Below are positions 44,451 through 55,155 of a stretch of DNA of 64,000 bases, piece after piece (the stretch's first letter is position 1; every line of letters begins with the position of its first letter). The notes beneath the pieces were generated by a model. That model worked only from the letters and a program-made list of their open reading frames with translations. It had not been told where the DNA came from and did not search any database. Where the stretch lies: the NCBI GenBank assembly GCA_031291175.1, contig JARLJO010000004.1:62001-126000 (forward strand), written 5' to 3'. Source of the stretch: Gammaproteobacteria bacterium. Lineage in GTDB: Bacteria > Pseudomonadota > Gammaproteobacteria > DSM-16500. Position numbers and translations under genes: made by a program.

Positions 44451-45461
44451 TTATGCATAGCGATGCACCATCTCACCCAGTGCTTTGACCCAGGTAGGGT
44501 TATAATTAATGCATGGGATAAAAATAAATTGTTCTCCACCGAGCTTGGCCCAGTCTTCACGAGCGCGAATATTAATTTCTTCCAGGGTTTCAAGACAATC
44601 TGCTACGAATGAGGGACAGACGATGGCGATGTTCTTCACGCCTTTTTTGCGTAATTCCGGCAATATGCGATCCGTGTAAGGCTTAATCCACGGTGTTCTG
44701 CCAATACGCGATTGAAAGGCGACGGTATATTGTTCTGGTTGCAGTTGCAGTTTTTTTGCAATGAGCTCTGTTGTCGCGTAACACTGCGCGCGATAACAAA
44801 AAGCATTATCGCGATTAATGGGCGGACAGGCTTTGATGCCATCGCAGTTTGCTTTACAGTCGCTTTTGTTGATGTGTCGCTGTGGTAAGCCATGGTAGCT
44901 AAAAATGATGTGGTCGGCTTTCTGTGATGCAATTTGTGCGTGAATGACTTCGGCATAAGCGGTGATAAAACCCGGATCATCATAAAAATCTTTTTTGATA
45001 ACAAGATGAGGAATGTTCCATTGTTGCGACAAGCTTCGCATGAGATTCTCGATCGCAGATCCCGTGGCGGCTGAGGAATATTGTGGAAACAAGGGAATAG
45101 CTATGATTTTATCGCAGGCTTGCATGGTTTTTAATACTGAGTGGATATTGGGGCTGCCATATCGCATCGCCAGTTCGACCTGATAGTCAGGACCTAATTG
45201 TTGCGTTAAGCCTTCTACGAGCTTTTGGCTATTTGTCAGCAAGGGTGATCCGTCTTGCCCCCAGATTTTGCGGTAAGCTTCGGCGGACTTTTTGTAGCGA
45301 AAAGGCACGATAAAAATATTGGTTAATATGGCTCGCCATAGTTTGGGCAAGTCAATGACACGTGGATCATTTAAGAATTGCCTGAGATAACGATAAACAG
45401 ACTTGGGGGCTGGACTGTCGGGTGTGCCTAAGTTGATTAATAAGACGCCTTTTTTGGTCAT
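44451..45461 (-). CDS. hemH: Ferrochelatase
   Basis: 336 residues. Inserts Fe2+ into protoporphyrin IX, the last step of heme synthesis. The family opening LLINLGTPDSP, the active-site His in FSYHGLPQRHI, the Cys-rich loop CDGIKACPPINRDNAFCYRAQC, and the FQSRIGRTPWIKPYTD segment are clear. Heme made here would serve the catalase nearby and the P450. Confidence 0.96.
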   Translation of the reverse strand: MTKKGVLLINLGTPDSPAPKSVYRYLRQFLNDPRVIDLPKLWRAILTNIFIVPFRYKKSAEAYRKIWGQDGSPLLTNSQKLVEGLTQQLGPDYQVELAMRYGSPNIHSVLKTMQACDKIIAIPLFPQYSSAATGSAIENLMRSLSQQWNIPHLVIKKDFYDDPGFITAYAEVIHAQIASQKADHIIFSYHGLPQRHINKSDCKANCDGIKACPPINRDNAFCYRAQCYATTELIAKKLQLQPEQYTVAFQSRIGRTPWIKPYTDRILPELRKKGVKNIAIVCPSFVADCLETLEEINIRAREDWAKLGGEQFIFIPCINYNPTWVKALGEMVHRYA

Positions 45462-45562
45462 TTTTTGTCCGCCAGGATGATTGGGCTTATGTTGCGACTA
45501 ATTTTAGAATAATTTGGTGGATATTGCTAATCTGTTGGCGCTTAACTGAATGCTATTTTTAG

Positions 45563-45600
45563 AAGAAGCGAATGAGAGAAGCCTCTCTCATTCGCTTCTT
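45563..45600 (-). terminator. Strong terminator for katA
   Basis: AAGAAGCGAATGAGAGA and TCTCTCATTCGCTTCTT form a 17-bp perfect stem with a four-base loop directly after the catalase stop. Confidence 0.75.
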
Positions 45601-45605
45601 AAAGA

Positions 45606-47063
45606 TTACTTCGTGATCTCATCGCCTGAGATACCCAGACCTTTTGCAATGCCTAAACCGTAATCTGGATCGGCTTTGTAAAAATGCCCTAGCTGCAATA
45701 TTTGTATTGTCTTCGGTATGGGCTTCATGGCGTCAACAATATTATTGATGAGTTGGGCTTTTTTGTCGGCATCCATGAGACGGAAAAGATTGCCAGCCTG
45801 CGTGTAATCATCATTGCCAATACGATGGTCGTAGCGGTCGGCATCGCCTGAAATTTTCAAAGGCGGTTCTCTGAATTTTTCGTCGCCTTTCGGACCATTA
45901 AAGCTGTTGGGCTCATAATTGACTTGTCCACCAAAATTACCATCAAAACGCATATGGCCATCCCGATGATAAGTGTTGATGGGACAACGGGCTTTATTCA
46001 CCGGTAGCTGGGCGTAGTTGACACCAATTCGATAGCGATGCGTGTCAGCATAAGACAATAGTCGGGCTTGCAGCATTTTATCGGGGGATGGTGCAATGCC
46101 CGGTGGCAGATTGGATGGCTCGAACGCAGCCTGCTCCACTTCGGCAAAATAATTTTCCGGATTGCGATTCAACTCGAGTGTGCCCACATCCATTAAAGGA
46201 TAGTCTTTATGCGGCCAGACTTTGGTAAGATCGAATGGGTTGAGGTGGTAAGTCTCCGCTTCTTTTTCTGGCATAATTTGTATTTTGACATGCCATTTGG
46301 GAAATTGTTTTTCTTCAATGGAGTTGTATAAGTCACGACGATGAAAATCCAAATCTTCTCCCGCCATTTTAGCGGCTTCGGCATTAGTGAAACACTTGAT
46401 ACCTTGTGCTGTTTTAAAATGCCATTTAATCCAGAATCGCTCGCCATCTTTATTCCAAAGACTGTAAGTATGCGATGAAAAACCATCCATGTGGCGATAC
46501 GTTGCGGGAATACCACGATCAGAAAATAAAATGGTGACTTGATGCAATGATTCCGGCGAAAGACTCCAGAAATCCCATTGCATGGTATTATCACGCAAGC
46601 CTGTTTGTGGGTGACGTTTTTGTGAATGAATAAAATCCTGGAACTTCAGTGGATCACGGACGAAAAACACTGGAGTATTGTTTCCAACCATATCCCAATT
46701 GCCTTCTTCGGTGTAAAACTTACAGGCAAAACCTCTAGGATCACGCGCGGTGTCGGCAGAACCCATTTCACCCGCTACGGTTGAAAAACGCACGAAAGCT
46801 TCGCAGGTATTGCCAACTTTCGAGAATATCTTGGCACACGTGTATTTTGAAATATCGTGGGTGATTGTCAAAGTGCCGTAAGCACCCGCACCTTTGGCAT
46901 GCACGACTCGCTCTGGTACTCTTTCACGATTAAAATGCGCCATGCGTTCAATGAGAAAATGATCGGCCATTAAAACCGGGCCGCGAGGACCTGCGGTTAA
47001 ACTGTTTTCGTTGTCTGATACTGGAATTCCGGCGTTGGTTGTCATGTAGGGACACTTAGTCAT
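45606..47063 (-). CDS. katA: Monofunctional heme catalase
   Basis: 485 residues, clade-3 small-subunit size. Active-site His lies in [14 protein letters not shown], the distal Asn in [11 protein letters not shown], and the proximal Tyr in [14 protein letters not shown]. It degrades hydrogen peroxide. AAAGGAGCAACA precedes the ATG. It lies 55 bases downstream of the old yellow enzyme gene and may share its transcript; a palindrome in that gap may be an operator. Confidence 0.96.
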   Translation of the reverse strand: MTKCPYMTTNAGIPVSDNENSLTAGPRGPVLMADHFLIERMAHFNRERVPERVVHAKGAGAYGTLTITHDISKYTCAKIFSKVGNTCEAFVRFSTVAGEMGSADTARDPRGFACKFYTEEGNWDMVGNNTPVFFVRDPLKFQDFIHSQKRHPQTGLRDNTMQWDFWSLSPESLHQVTILFSDRGIPATYRHMDGFSSHTYSLWNKDGERFWIKWHFKTAQGIKCFTNAEAAKMAGEDLDFHRRDLYNSIEEKQFPKWHVKIQIMPEKEAETYHLNPFDLTKVWPHKDYPLMDVGTLELNRNPENYFAEVEQAAFEPSNLPPGIAPSPDKMLQARLLSYADTHRYRIGVNYAQLPVNKARCPINTYHRDGHMRFDGNFGGQVNYEPNSFNGPKGDEKFREPPLKISGDADRYDHRIGNDDYTQAGNLFRLMDADKKAQLINNIVDAMKPIPKTIQILQLGHFYKADPDYGLGIAKGLGISGDEITK

Positions 47064-47075
47064 TGTTGCTCCTTT

Positions 47076-47100
47076 ATAAAATACTGGTGTGTTATTTTAT
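47076..47100. promoter_or_regulatory. Palindrome in the leader of katA (possible operator)
   Basis: ATAAAATA (47076-47083) and TATTTTAT (47093-47100) are perfect inverted repeats around nine bases, just ahead of the katA ribosome site. The layout suits a dimeric repressor such as a Fur/PerR-type regulator, but no regulator is identified. Confidence 0.35.
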
Positions 47101-47118
47101 CTGTATTCACTATCGACA

Positions 47119-48252
47119 TTATTTTTCGCTTGCTGACATTTCTTGTTCTAATGTCGGCCAATCCGTGTAACCATGCATACCGCCGCCATACCAGGTTTCT
47201 TTCGGCGCCTCATGGATTTTAGCACCTGCCTGTAACCGTTTCACTAAGTCGGGATTTGCAATAAAAGCGCGACCAAAACAAATGAGATCTGCTAAGTTTT
47301 CTTGTCGGGCTTTTAATGCGAGTGCTAAATCGTATCCGTTATTTGCCATATAGAATCCGTTAAATAATTCTCGCAATTTAGCAAAACTAAAGTTGGCGGG
47401 AATGGTCCTTGGACCCATGGTCTCGCCTTCGATGCAGTGAATATAGGCGATATTAAAGCGATTCAGTTGCTCTATCACATAGGTAAATAATGTCATGGGA
47501 TCACTGTCTTCAATGTCGTTTGCTGGACTGACAGGCGATAATCGAATACCAACGCGATCGCTAGGCCAAACTTTGGTAACAGCCTCCATCACTTCGACCA
47601 CAAGGCGCGCGCGATTTTCGATACTGCCGCCATATTCGTCGGTACGTTTATTGGTTTTATCGCGCATGAATTGATCCAACAAATAACCGTTTGCAGCATG
47701 AATCTCGATACCATCAAATCCTGCTTCCAAAGCACATTCAGCCGCATGAGCATATTGCGCGACAATGCCTGGTATTTCGCCTATTAGTAATGCTCTAGGT
47801 GTCTCAAATGGTTTAAAACCGGTTTCAGTAAAAGCTTGTCCTTCTGGTTTGATAGCAGAAGGTGCTACAGGTAATTGATGACCTGGTTGAAGATCAGGAT
47901 GGGAAATACGGCCAACGTGCCACAACTGAGCGAAGATGCGGCCGCCTGCTTTGTGCACGGCATCCGTGCATAATTTCCAACCCGCAACTTGTGCATCGGT
48001 ATAAATGCCTGGTGTAAAAGCGTAGCCTTTGCCTTGTTCGGAAATTTGAGTGGCTTCACAAATAATGAGACCGGCTGTTGCGCGCTGCGCATAATATTCT
48101 GCATTCATGATGCCTTGCACATCGCCTTTGCCCGCGCGCGAACGTGTGAGAGGCGCCATTACGATACGATTGGATAACGGCAAAGAACCCATGGTGACGG
48201 GTTGAAACAGATCACTTGCTGAAATAGTTTTGTCATTTTGCATTTTATTCAT
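47119..48252 (-). CDS. nemA: Old yellow enzyme family alkene reductase (NemA-like)
   Basis: 377 residues. FMN-dependent TIM barrel: LSNRIVMAPLTRSRA, LWHVGRISHP, and EIHAANGYLLDQFMRD with the substrate-binding His/Asn pair, then RLSPVSPAND and CFGRAFIANPDLV. These NADPH-dependent enzymes reduce activated alkenes and electrophiles such as N-ethylmaleimide. AGGA precedes the ATG. It sits upstream of katA, a sensible pairing for electrophile and peroxide stress. Confidence 0.94.
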   Translation of the reverse strand: MNKMQNDKTISASDLFQPVTMGSLPLSNRIVMAPLTRSRAGKGDVQGIMNAEYYAQRATAGLIICEATQISEQGKGYAFTPGIYTDAQVAGWKLCTDAVHKAGGRIFAQLWHVGRISHPDLQPGHQLPVAPSAIKPEGQAFTETGFKPFETPRALLIGEIPGIVAQYAHAAECALEAGFDGIEIHAANGYLLDQFMRDKTNKRTDEYGGSIENRARLVVEVMEAVTKVWPSDRVGIRLSPVSPANDIEDSDPMTLFTYVIEQLNRFNIAYIHCIEGETMGPRTIPANFSFAKLRELFNGFYMANNGYDLALALKARQENLADLICFGRAFIANPDLVKRLQAGAKIHEAPKETWYGGGMHGYTDWPTLEQEMSASEK

Positions 48253-48498
48253 ACGATCATCCTTTCATTGCGATCAAAGAAAATTCCATTTCAAATTCGA
48301 CAGCTTATACTTTAGCATTTTCAGAATGCAGGTTGTAGATATGTCTGTTCATCTTCAGCATGATTAATAAGCGCACCGAGGGTTAACCCTTAATTCTAAT
48401 TCCGTAAAATCCATTTAAAATTTATCTCAAGTACTTAGCTAAAACTTTGATACACTAAATTATGGGTTTATCGCGTTTGCATTTCAAGGAGTCATTCT

Positions 48499-48885
48499 AT
48501 GCATTCAATTAACAAAGACATCGTTGCCAATATCATACAAAAAGCACGTGAAATCGATATTGAAGAAGATTTAACGCTGCCAGAAGATCAAGAAAATTTA
48601 TCCGATGCTGAATGGAAACAAATCCTGGCTGAATACCAGGACGATATGAGCTACGTTGAATTAAAGAATCTGATTAATGATCTTGAACCTGATCAACAAC
48701 AAAAAATCATTGCATTGATGTATATCGGTCGTGGTGATTTTGAATCCAATGAGTGGTTTGCCGCATTGGAGCAAGCGCGGATGATTCGCATTAAAAGTCG
48801 CGCTGATTATCTCATCTCCAAGAACATGCTTGCCAATTATCTGGAAGAAGGTTTGGCCAAAATTGGTTTATCCATTGACGAATAA
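48499..48885 (+). CDS. DUF3775 family protein
   Basis: 128 residues, acidic, all-helical. The DUF3775 core is visible in VELKNLINDLEPDQQQKIIALMYIGRGDF followed by W...L..AR in WFAALEQARM. AGGAG precedes the ATG. No catalytic residues; role unknown. It ends 8 bases from the stop of the convergent MFS gene. Confidence 0.88.
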   Translation: MHSINKDIVANIIQKAREIDIEEDLTLPEDQENLSDAEWKQILAEYQDDMSYVELKNLINDLEPDQQQKIIALMYIGRGDFESNEWFAALEQARMIRIKSRADYLISKNMLANYLEEGLAKIGLSIDE

Positions 48886-48892
48886 TCTTCTG

Positions 48893-50314
48893 TTATGATG
48901 CATTCACGCCAAGCGCTTCCTTGGCGTCACGCTTTATCATTTGCGAACCATCTTCTTGTTTCAGTCGAACAAAAATAAAAATTGAGGCGAACGTGAATAC
49001 GCCCATTGCAAAAAATGTCTGGTGAAAAACATGTGTGGTCAAATGAAATCCTGGAAAAATCGCGGGCGTAAAAAAACGTAGCAGAAGCGCGCCAACGGCA
49101 ACGCCAAAACTTTGGGCGAGCTGTTGCATCGTGCTAATAATACTCGTGGCTGAACCCAAATCGTCGTGCTTGATATCCGCATAAGCCAGGGAGTTCATGC
49201 CCGTGTATTGTAAAGAAATCAAAAAACCAAACATGAAGGTGAGACAGGCAATCACATAGTTTGGGGTGCCTTCATCAATAATCATAAAAGCCCATAGTGA
49301 TATGCCCACCAATACCGTGTTGTAGATGAGTAAACGTTTATAACCCATCCATCGCAATAAACGGATAGAGAAAGGTTTCACTAATAAAACGCCCAAAGCA
49401 GTGGGCGCAAGTAGCATCCCTGATAATTGGGGTGAAAAACCTAAACTGATTTGCATGAGAAGCGGCAATAAAAATGGCACGCCGCCAAAACCGGTGCGAG
49501 AAAACAAATTGCCGATGATTGAGATCCGAAAAGTGCGGGATTGAAACAGTTCTGTTTTTACTATCGGATGAAGTATTTGTTTTGAATGCCAGATGTAGCT
49601 CAGCAAAAATAATACTGACGTGAAAATAATAAACCAAGCCATGGTATTCGGTACTGCGGTTTCACTTAATGCTGAAAATCCAAAGGTGAATCCTGCGAGC
49701 CCCAGTCCGAACAAGATAAATCCTAATTTGTCCAGGCGCGGCATTTTTTTCCTGGCGGTATTTTCAAGCGAAATCACACCTAGTATCAAAGCTAAGATAC
49801 CAACAGGAACATTCACCCAAAAAATCCAATGCCATGAAAGATAATGCGTGATAAAACCACCCAGTAATGGGCCTAGCATCATCCCTAAGGCAGCTACCAT
49901 CACGACGCGACTCATGGTGGTGACTAATTCATGACGCTCAAATGTTCGAACTAATATGAGTCGCCCTACCGGTAACATCATGGAACCACCGATACCTTGC
50001 AGTGTACGCGCGATGACAAGTTCAATCAGGTTATGTGCGAAGCCGCACCAGATGGAGCTCAGTGTGAAAAATGCTATGGCGCTGAGGAACACTTTTTTTA
50101 TGCCATATTTATCTGATACCCAGCCACTGATCGGAATAAAGATTGCCAGACTTAAGAGATAGCTGATTAATGCAATTTTTAAATCTACTGGATGGACATG
50201 TAAACTTTGCGACATGGCGGGAATTGCTGTATTGATAACTGTTGTATCTACGGCTTCCATGAATAGGGCTAGTGAAACGATGAAGGAGGTGATTTTTTTG
50301 GAGGTAAATAACAT
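48893..50314 (-). CDS. MFS drug exporter, DHA2 (EmrB/QacA) family
   Basis: 473 residues with about 14 membrane helices. The family motif A-like loop SGWVSDKYGIKKVF and motif C-like GPLLGGFITHYLSWHWIFWVNVPVG are present, as is the TM1 signature LFMEAVDTTVINTAIPAM with the membrane Asp. It should export drugs by proton antiport. No EmrA adaptor is adjacent. The ribosome site is weak, and a repeat element lies directly upstream. Confidence 0.93.
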   Translation of the reverse strand: MLFTSKKITSFIVSLALFMEAVDTTVINTAIPAMSQSLHVHPVDLKIALISYLLSLAIFIPISGWVSDKYGIKKVFLSAIAFFTLSSIWCGFAHNLIELVIARTLQGIGGSMMLPVGRLILVRTFERHELVTTMSRVVMVAALGMMLGPLLGGFITHYLSWHWIFWVNVPVGILALILGVISLENTARKKMPRLDKLGFILFGLGLAGFTFGFSALSETAVPNTMAWFIIFTSVLFLLSYIWHSKQILHPIVKTELFQSRTFRISIIGNLFSRTGFGGVPFLLPLLMQISLGFSPQLSGMLLAPTALGVLLVKPFSIRLLRWMGYKRLLIYNTVLVGISLWAFMIIDEGTPNYVIACLTFMFGFLISLQYTGMNSLAYADIKHDDLGSATSIISTMQQLAQSFGVAVGALLLRFFTPAIFPGFHLTTHVFHQTFFAMGVFTFASIFIFVRLKQEDGSQMIKRDAKEALGVNAS

Positions 50315-50340
50315 AGTTTTGGGCCATTTCGTATGTCGAA

Positions 50341-50461
50341 TATTGACTGGGGTCCTGTCAGGGTAGGTTTACTTTTTTCGTGCTCATCAATTCCGCGCGT
50401 AAAAAGTAAACCTACCCTGACACCCCGTTTTTTTGTATCACTTCCACTTTCGTGGAAGTGA
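50341..50461. repeat. Palindromic repeat, family A (type copy)
   Basis: TTGACTGGGGTCCTGTCA with GGGTAGGTTTACTTTTTT is paired with AAAAAGTAAACCTACCCTGA and CACCCCGTTTTTTT around CGTGCTCATCAATTCCGCGC. Next comes CACTTCCACTTTCGTGGAAGTG, a second small palindrome. It lies between the FadL and MFS genes. Confidence 0.9.
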
Positions 50462-50527
50462 ATGAGAAAACATATTATTCCTTTTTACTGTTAACGACAT
50501 GAGTTGATACAGTCGTAAGCTTTCATT

Positions 50528-51754
50528 TTAACAAGCTACGTTGATGCTCATTTGCAGCACGTTCGCATAATTTCTGGAATAAGAACCTGAAAGATTGCCA
50601 ACGGATGAAAGATTATTGATGTTTGCATTACCAAAATTAATGTATTCGTAAGAAAAACCTAAATTGACCGCTTTAATGATGGCATAAGTGATCCCAGCAC
50701 CCACACGAATTTGTCTATCCATTGGCAAATCCGGCAAACGACGCGAACTGCTGGTTGGAGAGGAGTCAAGTGAAGCACCCGCTTGCAACATTAAGGCATT
50801 GTTATATTGATATTGTCCGCCAAGACCAACACGATAAGTATTACTCCAATTTCTCGGTATGGAGCCTGAAAGATTTGCAACATTCACAACGCTATTACGC
50901 ATGGAAGACCAATTTGACCACCCAAGTTCTCCCAAGAGTGAAAAATGATGAGAAAGATCTTGCGCCACACTGACAATGACGTTTTGTGGCATGGTCATTC
51001 TGGTGGAAGTATTAGGGGTAACGCTGAGGCGTAAGAATGTCAAATCACCATGTAAATCATGGCTGATCTGGGAACGATAGGCTACACCGATTTTAGTCAT
51101 TGGTGTTGGCTTTATCATGAAACCAACGTTAACGCCTGGTGCTAAATTTGAAACTTTGATATTAGCCTGCCCATCAATTAACTGTGTTTCAGGCACGGGA
51201 ATGGCCACTGTTTCGTGTACATTCGCATATTCCAACGACAAACCTGCTCCAATCGATGCCCAATTATTGATTTGATAAGCAACGCTTGGATTAAGATTAA
51301 TGGTATAAAACATCAAGCTTTGCACATGATATCGACCAACCCATCCATTGGTATAGTCTAATACACCACCATAAGGTGATGTCATACTAAAACCCAATTT
51401 CAATTTTGGCGAATAATTATAAACATAAAACAAACCTAAACCTGGCATCAATGATCCTGCATCGCCGCCATTATCACCGCGCAAAGTCGTTTGACTCGCA
51501 CGTTTTGAAAAATTAGCAAACGGCACGATCATCTGGCCGCCCACCATGTATTCCGTAGTAGGCAATTGTGTCATTCCTGCTGGATTGAAATAAGTAGTGG
51601 AAGCATCGCTGGCAACAGCCGCCTGCCCAACGCCGGCAGTGCCGATAATGGGAGTGCCTAGTTCATACAACTGAAACGCTGCGGCAGATGCCGCATTACT
51701 TAACAGCAAGGTACTAACAGTCGTAGCAAGTAGGGATAACCGAATACATTTCAT
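50528..51754 (-). CDS. FadL/OmpP1-family outer-membrane transporter
   Basis: 408 residues from ATG 51754 (AAGGA upstream; an in-frame GTG lies two codons earlier). The signal peptide ends around NAASA-AAF. The family opening FQLYELGTPIIGTAGVGQAA followed by TTYFNPAGMTQLP is diagnostic, and the C-terminus consists of alternating beta strands. Imports long-chain fatty acids or other hydrophobic molecules. The neighbouring CoA-transferase is consistent with fatty-acid use. Confidence 0.92.
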   Translation of the reverse strand: MKCIRLSLLATTVSTLLLSNAASAAAFQLYELGTPIIGTAGVGQAAVASDASTTYFNPAGMTQLPTTEYMVGGQMIVPFANFSKRASQTTLRGDNGGDAGSLMPGLGLFYVYNYSPKLKLGFSMTSPYGGVLDYTNGWVGRYHVQSLMFYTINLNPSVAYQINNWASIGAGLSLEYANVHETVAIPVPETQLIDGQANIKVSNLAPGVNVGFMIKPTPMTKIGVAYRSQISHDLHGDLTFLRLSVTPNTSTRMTMPQNVIVSVAQDLSHHFSLLGELGWSNWSSMRNSVVNVANLSGSIPRNWSNTYRVGLGGQYQYNNALMLQAGASLDSSPTSSSRRLPDLPMDRQIRVGAGITYAIIKAVNLGFSYEYINFGNANINNLSSVGNLSGSYSRNYANVLQMSINVAC

Positions 51755-51916
51755 GCGCACAATCCTTTGTTTATTGCAAAAAATAAGAAATTATTTATGC
51801 CGAACTCATCTATTATAGTAATCGCATGACAAGACTGCGTCTCCCATACTCCATTCAAAACTAATTGATCATAGCCAACATTGATTACCCCTGTCAAAAG
51901 TAATTTGGCAATGATG

Positions 51917-54064
51917 CTAGTGCTGACTCACCTCATCTTTTAAGATAAATTTCAGCAATTTTTTGTAAATCCATTCTTTCATATTACGCGGCTTCAAAAG
52001 ATCCATGCGTTGCAAATAACGTTCGTATGATTTGTCTTTTCCGAAATAAAAAAGAGACTGAACGACCAAGCGGAGTAATTGCCACTGACTCTCGCTTTTA
52101 AGTTTTAAGAGCGCATGCTCAAGCACAATTTCATCGGGCGTGAACTCGGTGCCAAATGGGAAAGCTTGAAAATAACCTTGTTTTTGAAGTGCCTTGATAC
52201 TAGCTTCTACTATGTGTGGATAATTATTTTGATATTCGCTTGGTATCTCGTAATCAACGGGAATTTTACCATGCAGCTTGGCCGTCGCCAAAAGCGGCGC
52301 TTGAAAGCGTGAATCCGTAATATTTAACATTGCTTTAATAATATCCGCATCCGTTTTGCTTCGACAATCGGCGATACCATATTCTGTAATCACAATATCA
52401 CGCAAGAAACGCGGCACGGAAATATTGCTATATTCCCAAACAATGTTGGAGGCTAATCCATTTTTTGCTTTTCGTGTGCTGCGACAGTTAATGATAGCGC
52501 GCGAATCTTTCAACGCTTGCGCCATTTCCATAAAATCAAATTGACCGCCAATGCCACTGACTTCTTGCAAGTTATTCAAGCCATCAGAAACCACGACAGA
52601 TCCCAATGTCACCATCATCGCCGAGTTCACAAAACGCATGTTTTTACGTTGCAGAGTCAAAAGATCTCGGGACCAAATTAAAGTATTGGTTCTGTCAATC
52701 GTTGTCATATCGAAGGCTTGCGCTTGCTGAAAAGTCAGGTCATGTAGTTTTTGGTATAAATCCTGGCTACCCAGAATAAACGCAGCATGCACGATTTTCC
52801 CCGTTTTTAAATGCGTGCCTAAACAAGATTGCATGATTTCATTTTTGACTGCGTCATCATTGAGATCGGCGGAGATTTTTTTACCGTCTGCCGTCAAAAT
52901 ATAGTCATTCTCATAACGGATGCCATCTTGAAAAATACCGAACTTAACGAGAAAATCAACATCCATAACAGTTAGCGTAGAATGGATAAGATGATTTTTC
53001 AATAAGACTGAAAACAGTTGAGGCGAAACAGTCTCTGTAATTTGTCCCGTATTTAATAATGTTTGTAGCCCAATATGATCATACACTTGTTTCTTTAAAA
53101 TATTTTCTTCGTAGAGGGACATATAATCATCGCCCAACATTTCGGTTGAGGCATAAAGTCCTTTTTCGAAAGTGCCGGTTTCTCCAACGGCGGAAATAAT
53201 GTCGCCGAACTTCTGCACAATAGACATTTTCTTCAATAGTTCGTGATATAGATCATTATTTTTATGCCTGAAAATAAGGGCATTAGTCACTGCTGTACTT
53301 AGCTTACCAATACCTACTTGCAAGCAACCATCGTCTTTAATTAATGTACTGGTGTACAAACCAATAAGATGATCGCTGATCGATAATTCATCGTGCGGAA
53401 GTGAAAATAAAGTACGGTACTCTCCCGTATCAATGATATCTGTGAATGTTTCTGAAGGAATAACGGCTTCTCCGTACATGAACGGAAGATTATTATTAAC
53501 TTCGGCGACCACAGCACATTTTGCGCCTGTTTTTTTCATCTGATTGACCGCATCTTGAAAAAGATCAGAATTACAACTCACGCTATACTCATTCGGATTT
53601 ATTTTTGAATGGGCGACTAATTGCGCCACGACATTCACGCCATAAGAATGCAAATCACGTACCGCATTAGTATAATTAGCGCTGATATAATTTTGTTGTA
53701 CGTAGTTATTTTTAAGATATTTGCCGGGTGAAAGAAAGAATTCTATTACTCGAATATTCGCTGGTAACTGTTGGTTGATGCGTGCATTTTCGTAAAGTAA
53801 TTCTTCGTAATCTTGTAAAACACGATCCAGAAAAGGCTCGATGAAACGCTTTTCAAGATCGGTATTGAGCTCGGGTCTGCCGAGGGTTAAAGCTGTCATA
53901 ATGGTTAAAGAAAGAGTGGGGTCTTGGGAAGCGAGGCGATAGAGGGCATTTAGTAATCCTATCGGCTTACCCAAGGCTAAGGGTACGCCGATGATAATGG
54001 TTTTACCTACGTCTGCAATTATTTTTTGGGCTGCTAAATCATAGTGATTGTGGTAGAGGGTCAT
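51917..54064 (-). CDS. Acetyl-CoA hydrolase/transferase family protein
   Basis: 715 residues, longer than the usual 430-550 of the family. The N-terminal half resembles the AcetylCoA_hydro domain (VGKTIIIGVPLALGKPIGL) and the C-terminal half the matching C domain (EVSGIGGQFDFMEMAQAL, then ITEYGIADCRSKTDADI). The extra length lies mainly in the middle. It probably transfers or hydrolyses CoA on short-chain acyl groups. It sits beside fadL but with about 160 bases between, so may be separately transcribed. Confidence 0.85.
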   Translation of the reverse strand: MTLYHNHYDLAAQKIIADVGKTIIIGVPLALGKPIGLLNALYRLASQDPTLSLTIMTALTLGRPELNTDLEKRFIEPFLDRVLQDYEELLYENARINQQLPANIRVIEFFLSPGKYLKNNYVQQNYISANYTNAVRDLHSYGVNVVAQLVAHSKINPNEYSVSCNSDLFQDAVNQMKKTGAKCAVVAEVNNNLPFMYGEAVIPSETFTDIIDTGEYRTLFSLPHDELSISDHLIGLYTSTLIKDDGCLQVGIGKLSTAVTNALIFRHKNNDLYHELLKKMSIVQKFGDIISAVGETGTFEKGLYASTEMLGDDYMSLYEENILKKQVYDHIGLQTLLNTGQITETVSPQLFSVLLKNHLIHSTLTVMDVDFLVKFGIFQDGIRYENDYILTADGKKISADLNDDAVKNEIMQSCLGTHLKTGKIVHAAFILGSQDLYQKLHDLTFQQAQAFDMTTIDRTNTLIWSRDLLTLQRKNMRFVNSAMMVTLGSVVVSDGLNNLQEVSGIGGQFDFMEMAQALKDSRAIINCRSTRKAKNGLASNIVWEYSNISVPRFLRDIVITEYGIADCRSKTDADIIKAMLNITDSRFQAPLLATAKLHGKIPVDYEIPSEYQNNYPHIVEASIKALQKQGYFQAFPFGTEFTPDEIVLEHALLKLKSESQWQLLRLVVQSLFYFGKDKSYERYLQRMDLLKPRNMKEWIYKKLLKFILKDEVSQH

Positions 54065-54204
54065 ATCGTCCTTATCCTGTATTACTCCGTTTTTTCTATT
54101 CTAACGATGTTTTTCAAACATACTACTAAATATTACAGCGCATGTAATGATAAATGGAATCGTCTTTGTTATGATTAGCCACAGTTTAAACTAATGGATG
54201 AGTT

Positions 54205-55155
54205 ATGTTATTTTCTACGCTGATGAAAAAGTCGAATCAATACGTCAAACATCTTATTGGTTTTAGTCTCTTATTTTCTTTTGCGACGCCGATTTTAGCA
54301 ACAACCACTTCACCTGCGGTAAGTCATGTCGCGAATAATGCTGAGAATAAAGACGAGACGCCACCGACTATTGGTAATTTCGTATTGCCATTTTCACAGC
54401 AGCCAGGACCATTAGTCAGCTTTGGCGAAAACACCGTTAATAAAAATCAAACGCAATTGTTTCTCTTTGCGGATGACTATGTTGGCGTTCGAGAGCACTA
54501 TGCGGATGTTGTGCCAGCCCTTTTGTACGGTATTACAGATAGCTTGACGGTCTTCTTTAATTTGCCCGTTGCCGCAAGCTATCGACAAAGAAATCATCAC
54601 TCAGCCGGTCTTGAAGATGCGTTTGCACAATTTGAATATAATTATTATAGCAAAAGCACTAAACGTTTTACGGATCAGGCGACTTTTGTCGCGTCCATTT
54701 CTGTCCCTACAGGTTCCACTCAAAAAAATCCGCAAACGGGTAACGGGTCACCCGCTTTCTTTTTTGGTGGGACTTTTAATCGTACTTATGTCGATTGGTT
54801 TGCTTTTACCTCTTATGGCGCTACGCTGACTACCACGAACGATGAGACGAAAATGGGAAATCAATTTGTCTATCAAGCTGGCATTGGCCGCAACATTTGC
54901 AACACCGGTAAAGATTGGCTGTTCGCTTGGATGGTGGAAGGCGACGGCACCTATTCCACTAAAAATCGAATCAATGGCATCACTGATCCAAACTCTGGCG
55001 GCAATGTTGTGTATGTGACGCCTTCGTTTTGGGTTTCCTCCAAAAAACTTATTTTTCAGGCTGGAGTGGGCTTGCCTGTTACTCAACATTGGAATGGAGA
55101 TCAGAATAGTAGTAGTTATCTTGTTGTTTCTAATATTATTTGGACTTTGGATTAA
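54205..55155 (+). CDS. Outer-membrane beta-barrel-like secreted protein
   Basis: 316 residues with a Sec signal peptide (membrane stretch about 13-32, cleavage near ILATT). The mature part has alternating hydrophobic strands with aromatic girdle residues, ending LVVSNIIWTLD with an aromatic/hydrophobic beta-signal type finish. It resembles the phenol-degradation/transporter barrel group (MetA-type), but the substrate is unknown. Start could be ATG 54205 or the internal Met at 54223. Confidence 0.65.
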   Translation: MLFSTLMKKSNQYVKHLIGFSLLFSFATPILATTTSPAVSHVANNAENKDETPPTIGNFVLPFSQQPGPLVSFGENTVNKNQTQLFLFADDYVGVREHYADVVPALLYGITDSLTVFFNLPVAASYRQRNHHSAGLEDAFAQFEYNYYSKSTKRFTDQATFVASISVPTGSTQKNPQTGNGSPAFFFGGTFNRTYVDWFAFTSYGATLTTTNDETKMGNQFVYQAGIGRNICNTGKDWLFAWMVEGDGTYSTKNRINGITDPNSGGNVVYVTPSFWVSSKKLIFQAGVGLPVTQHWNGDQNSSSYLVVSNIIWTLD

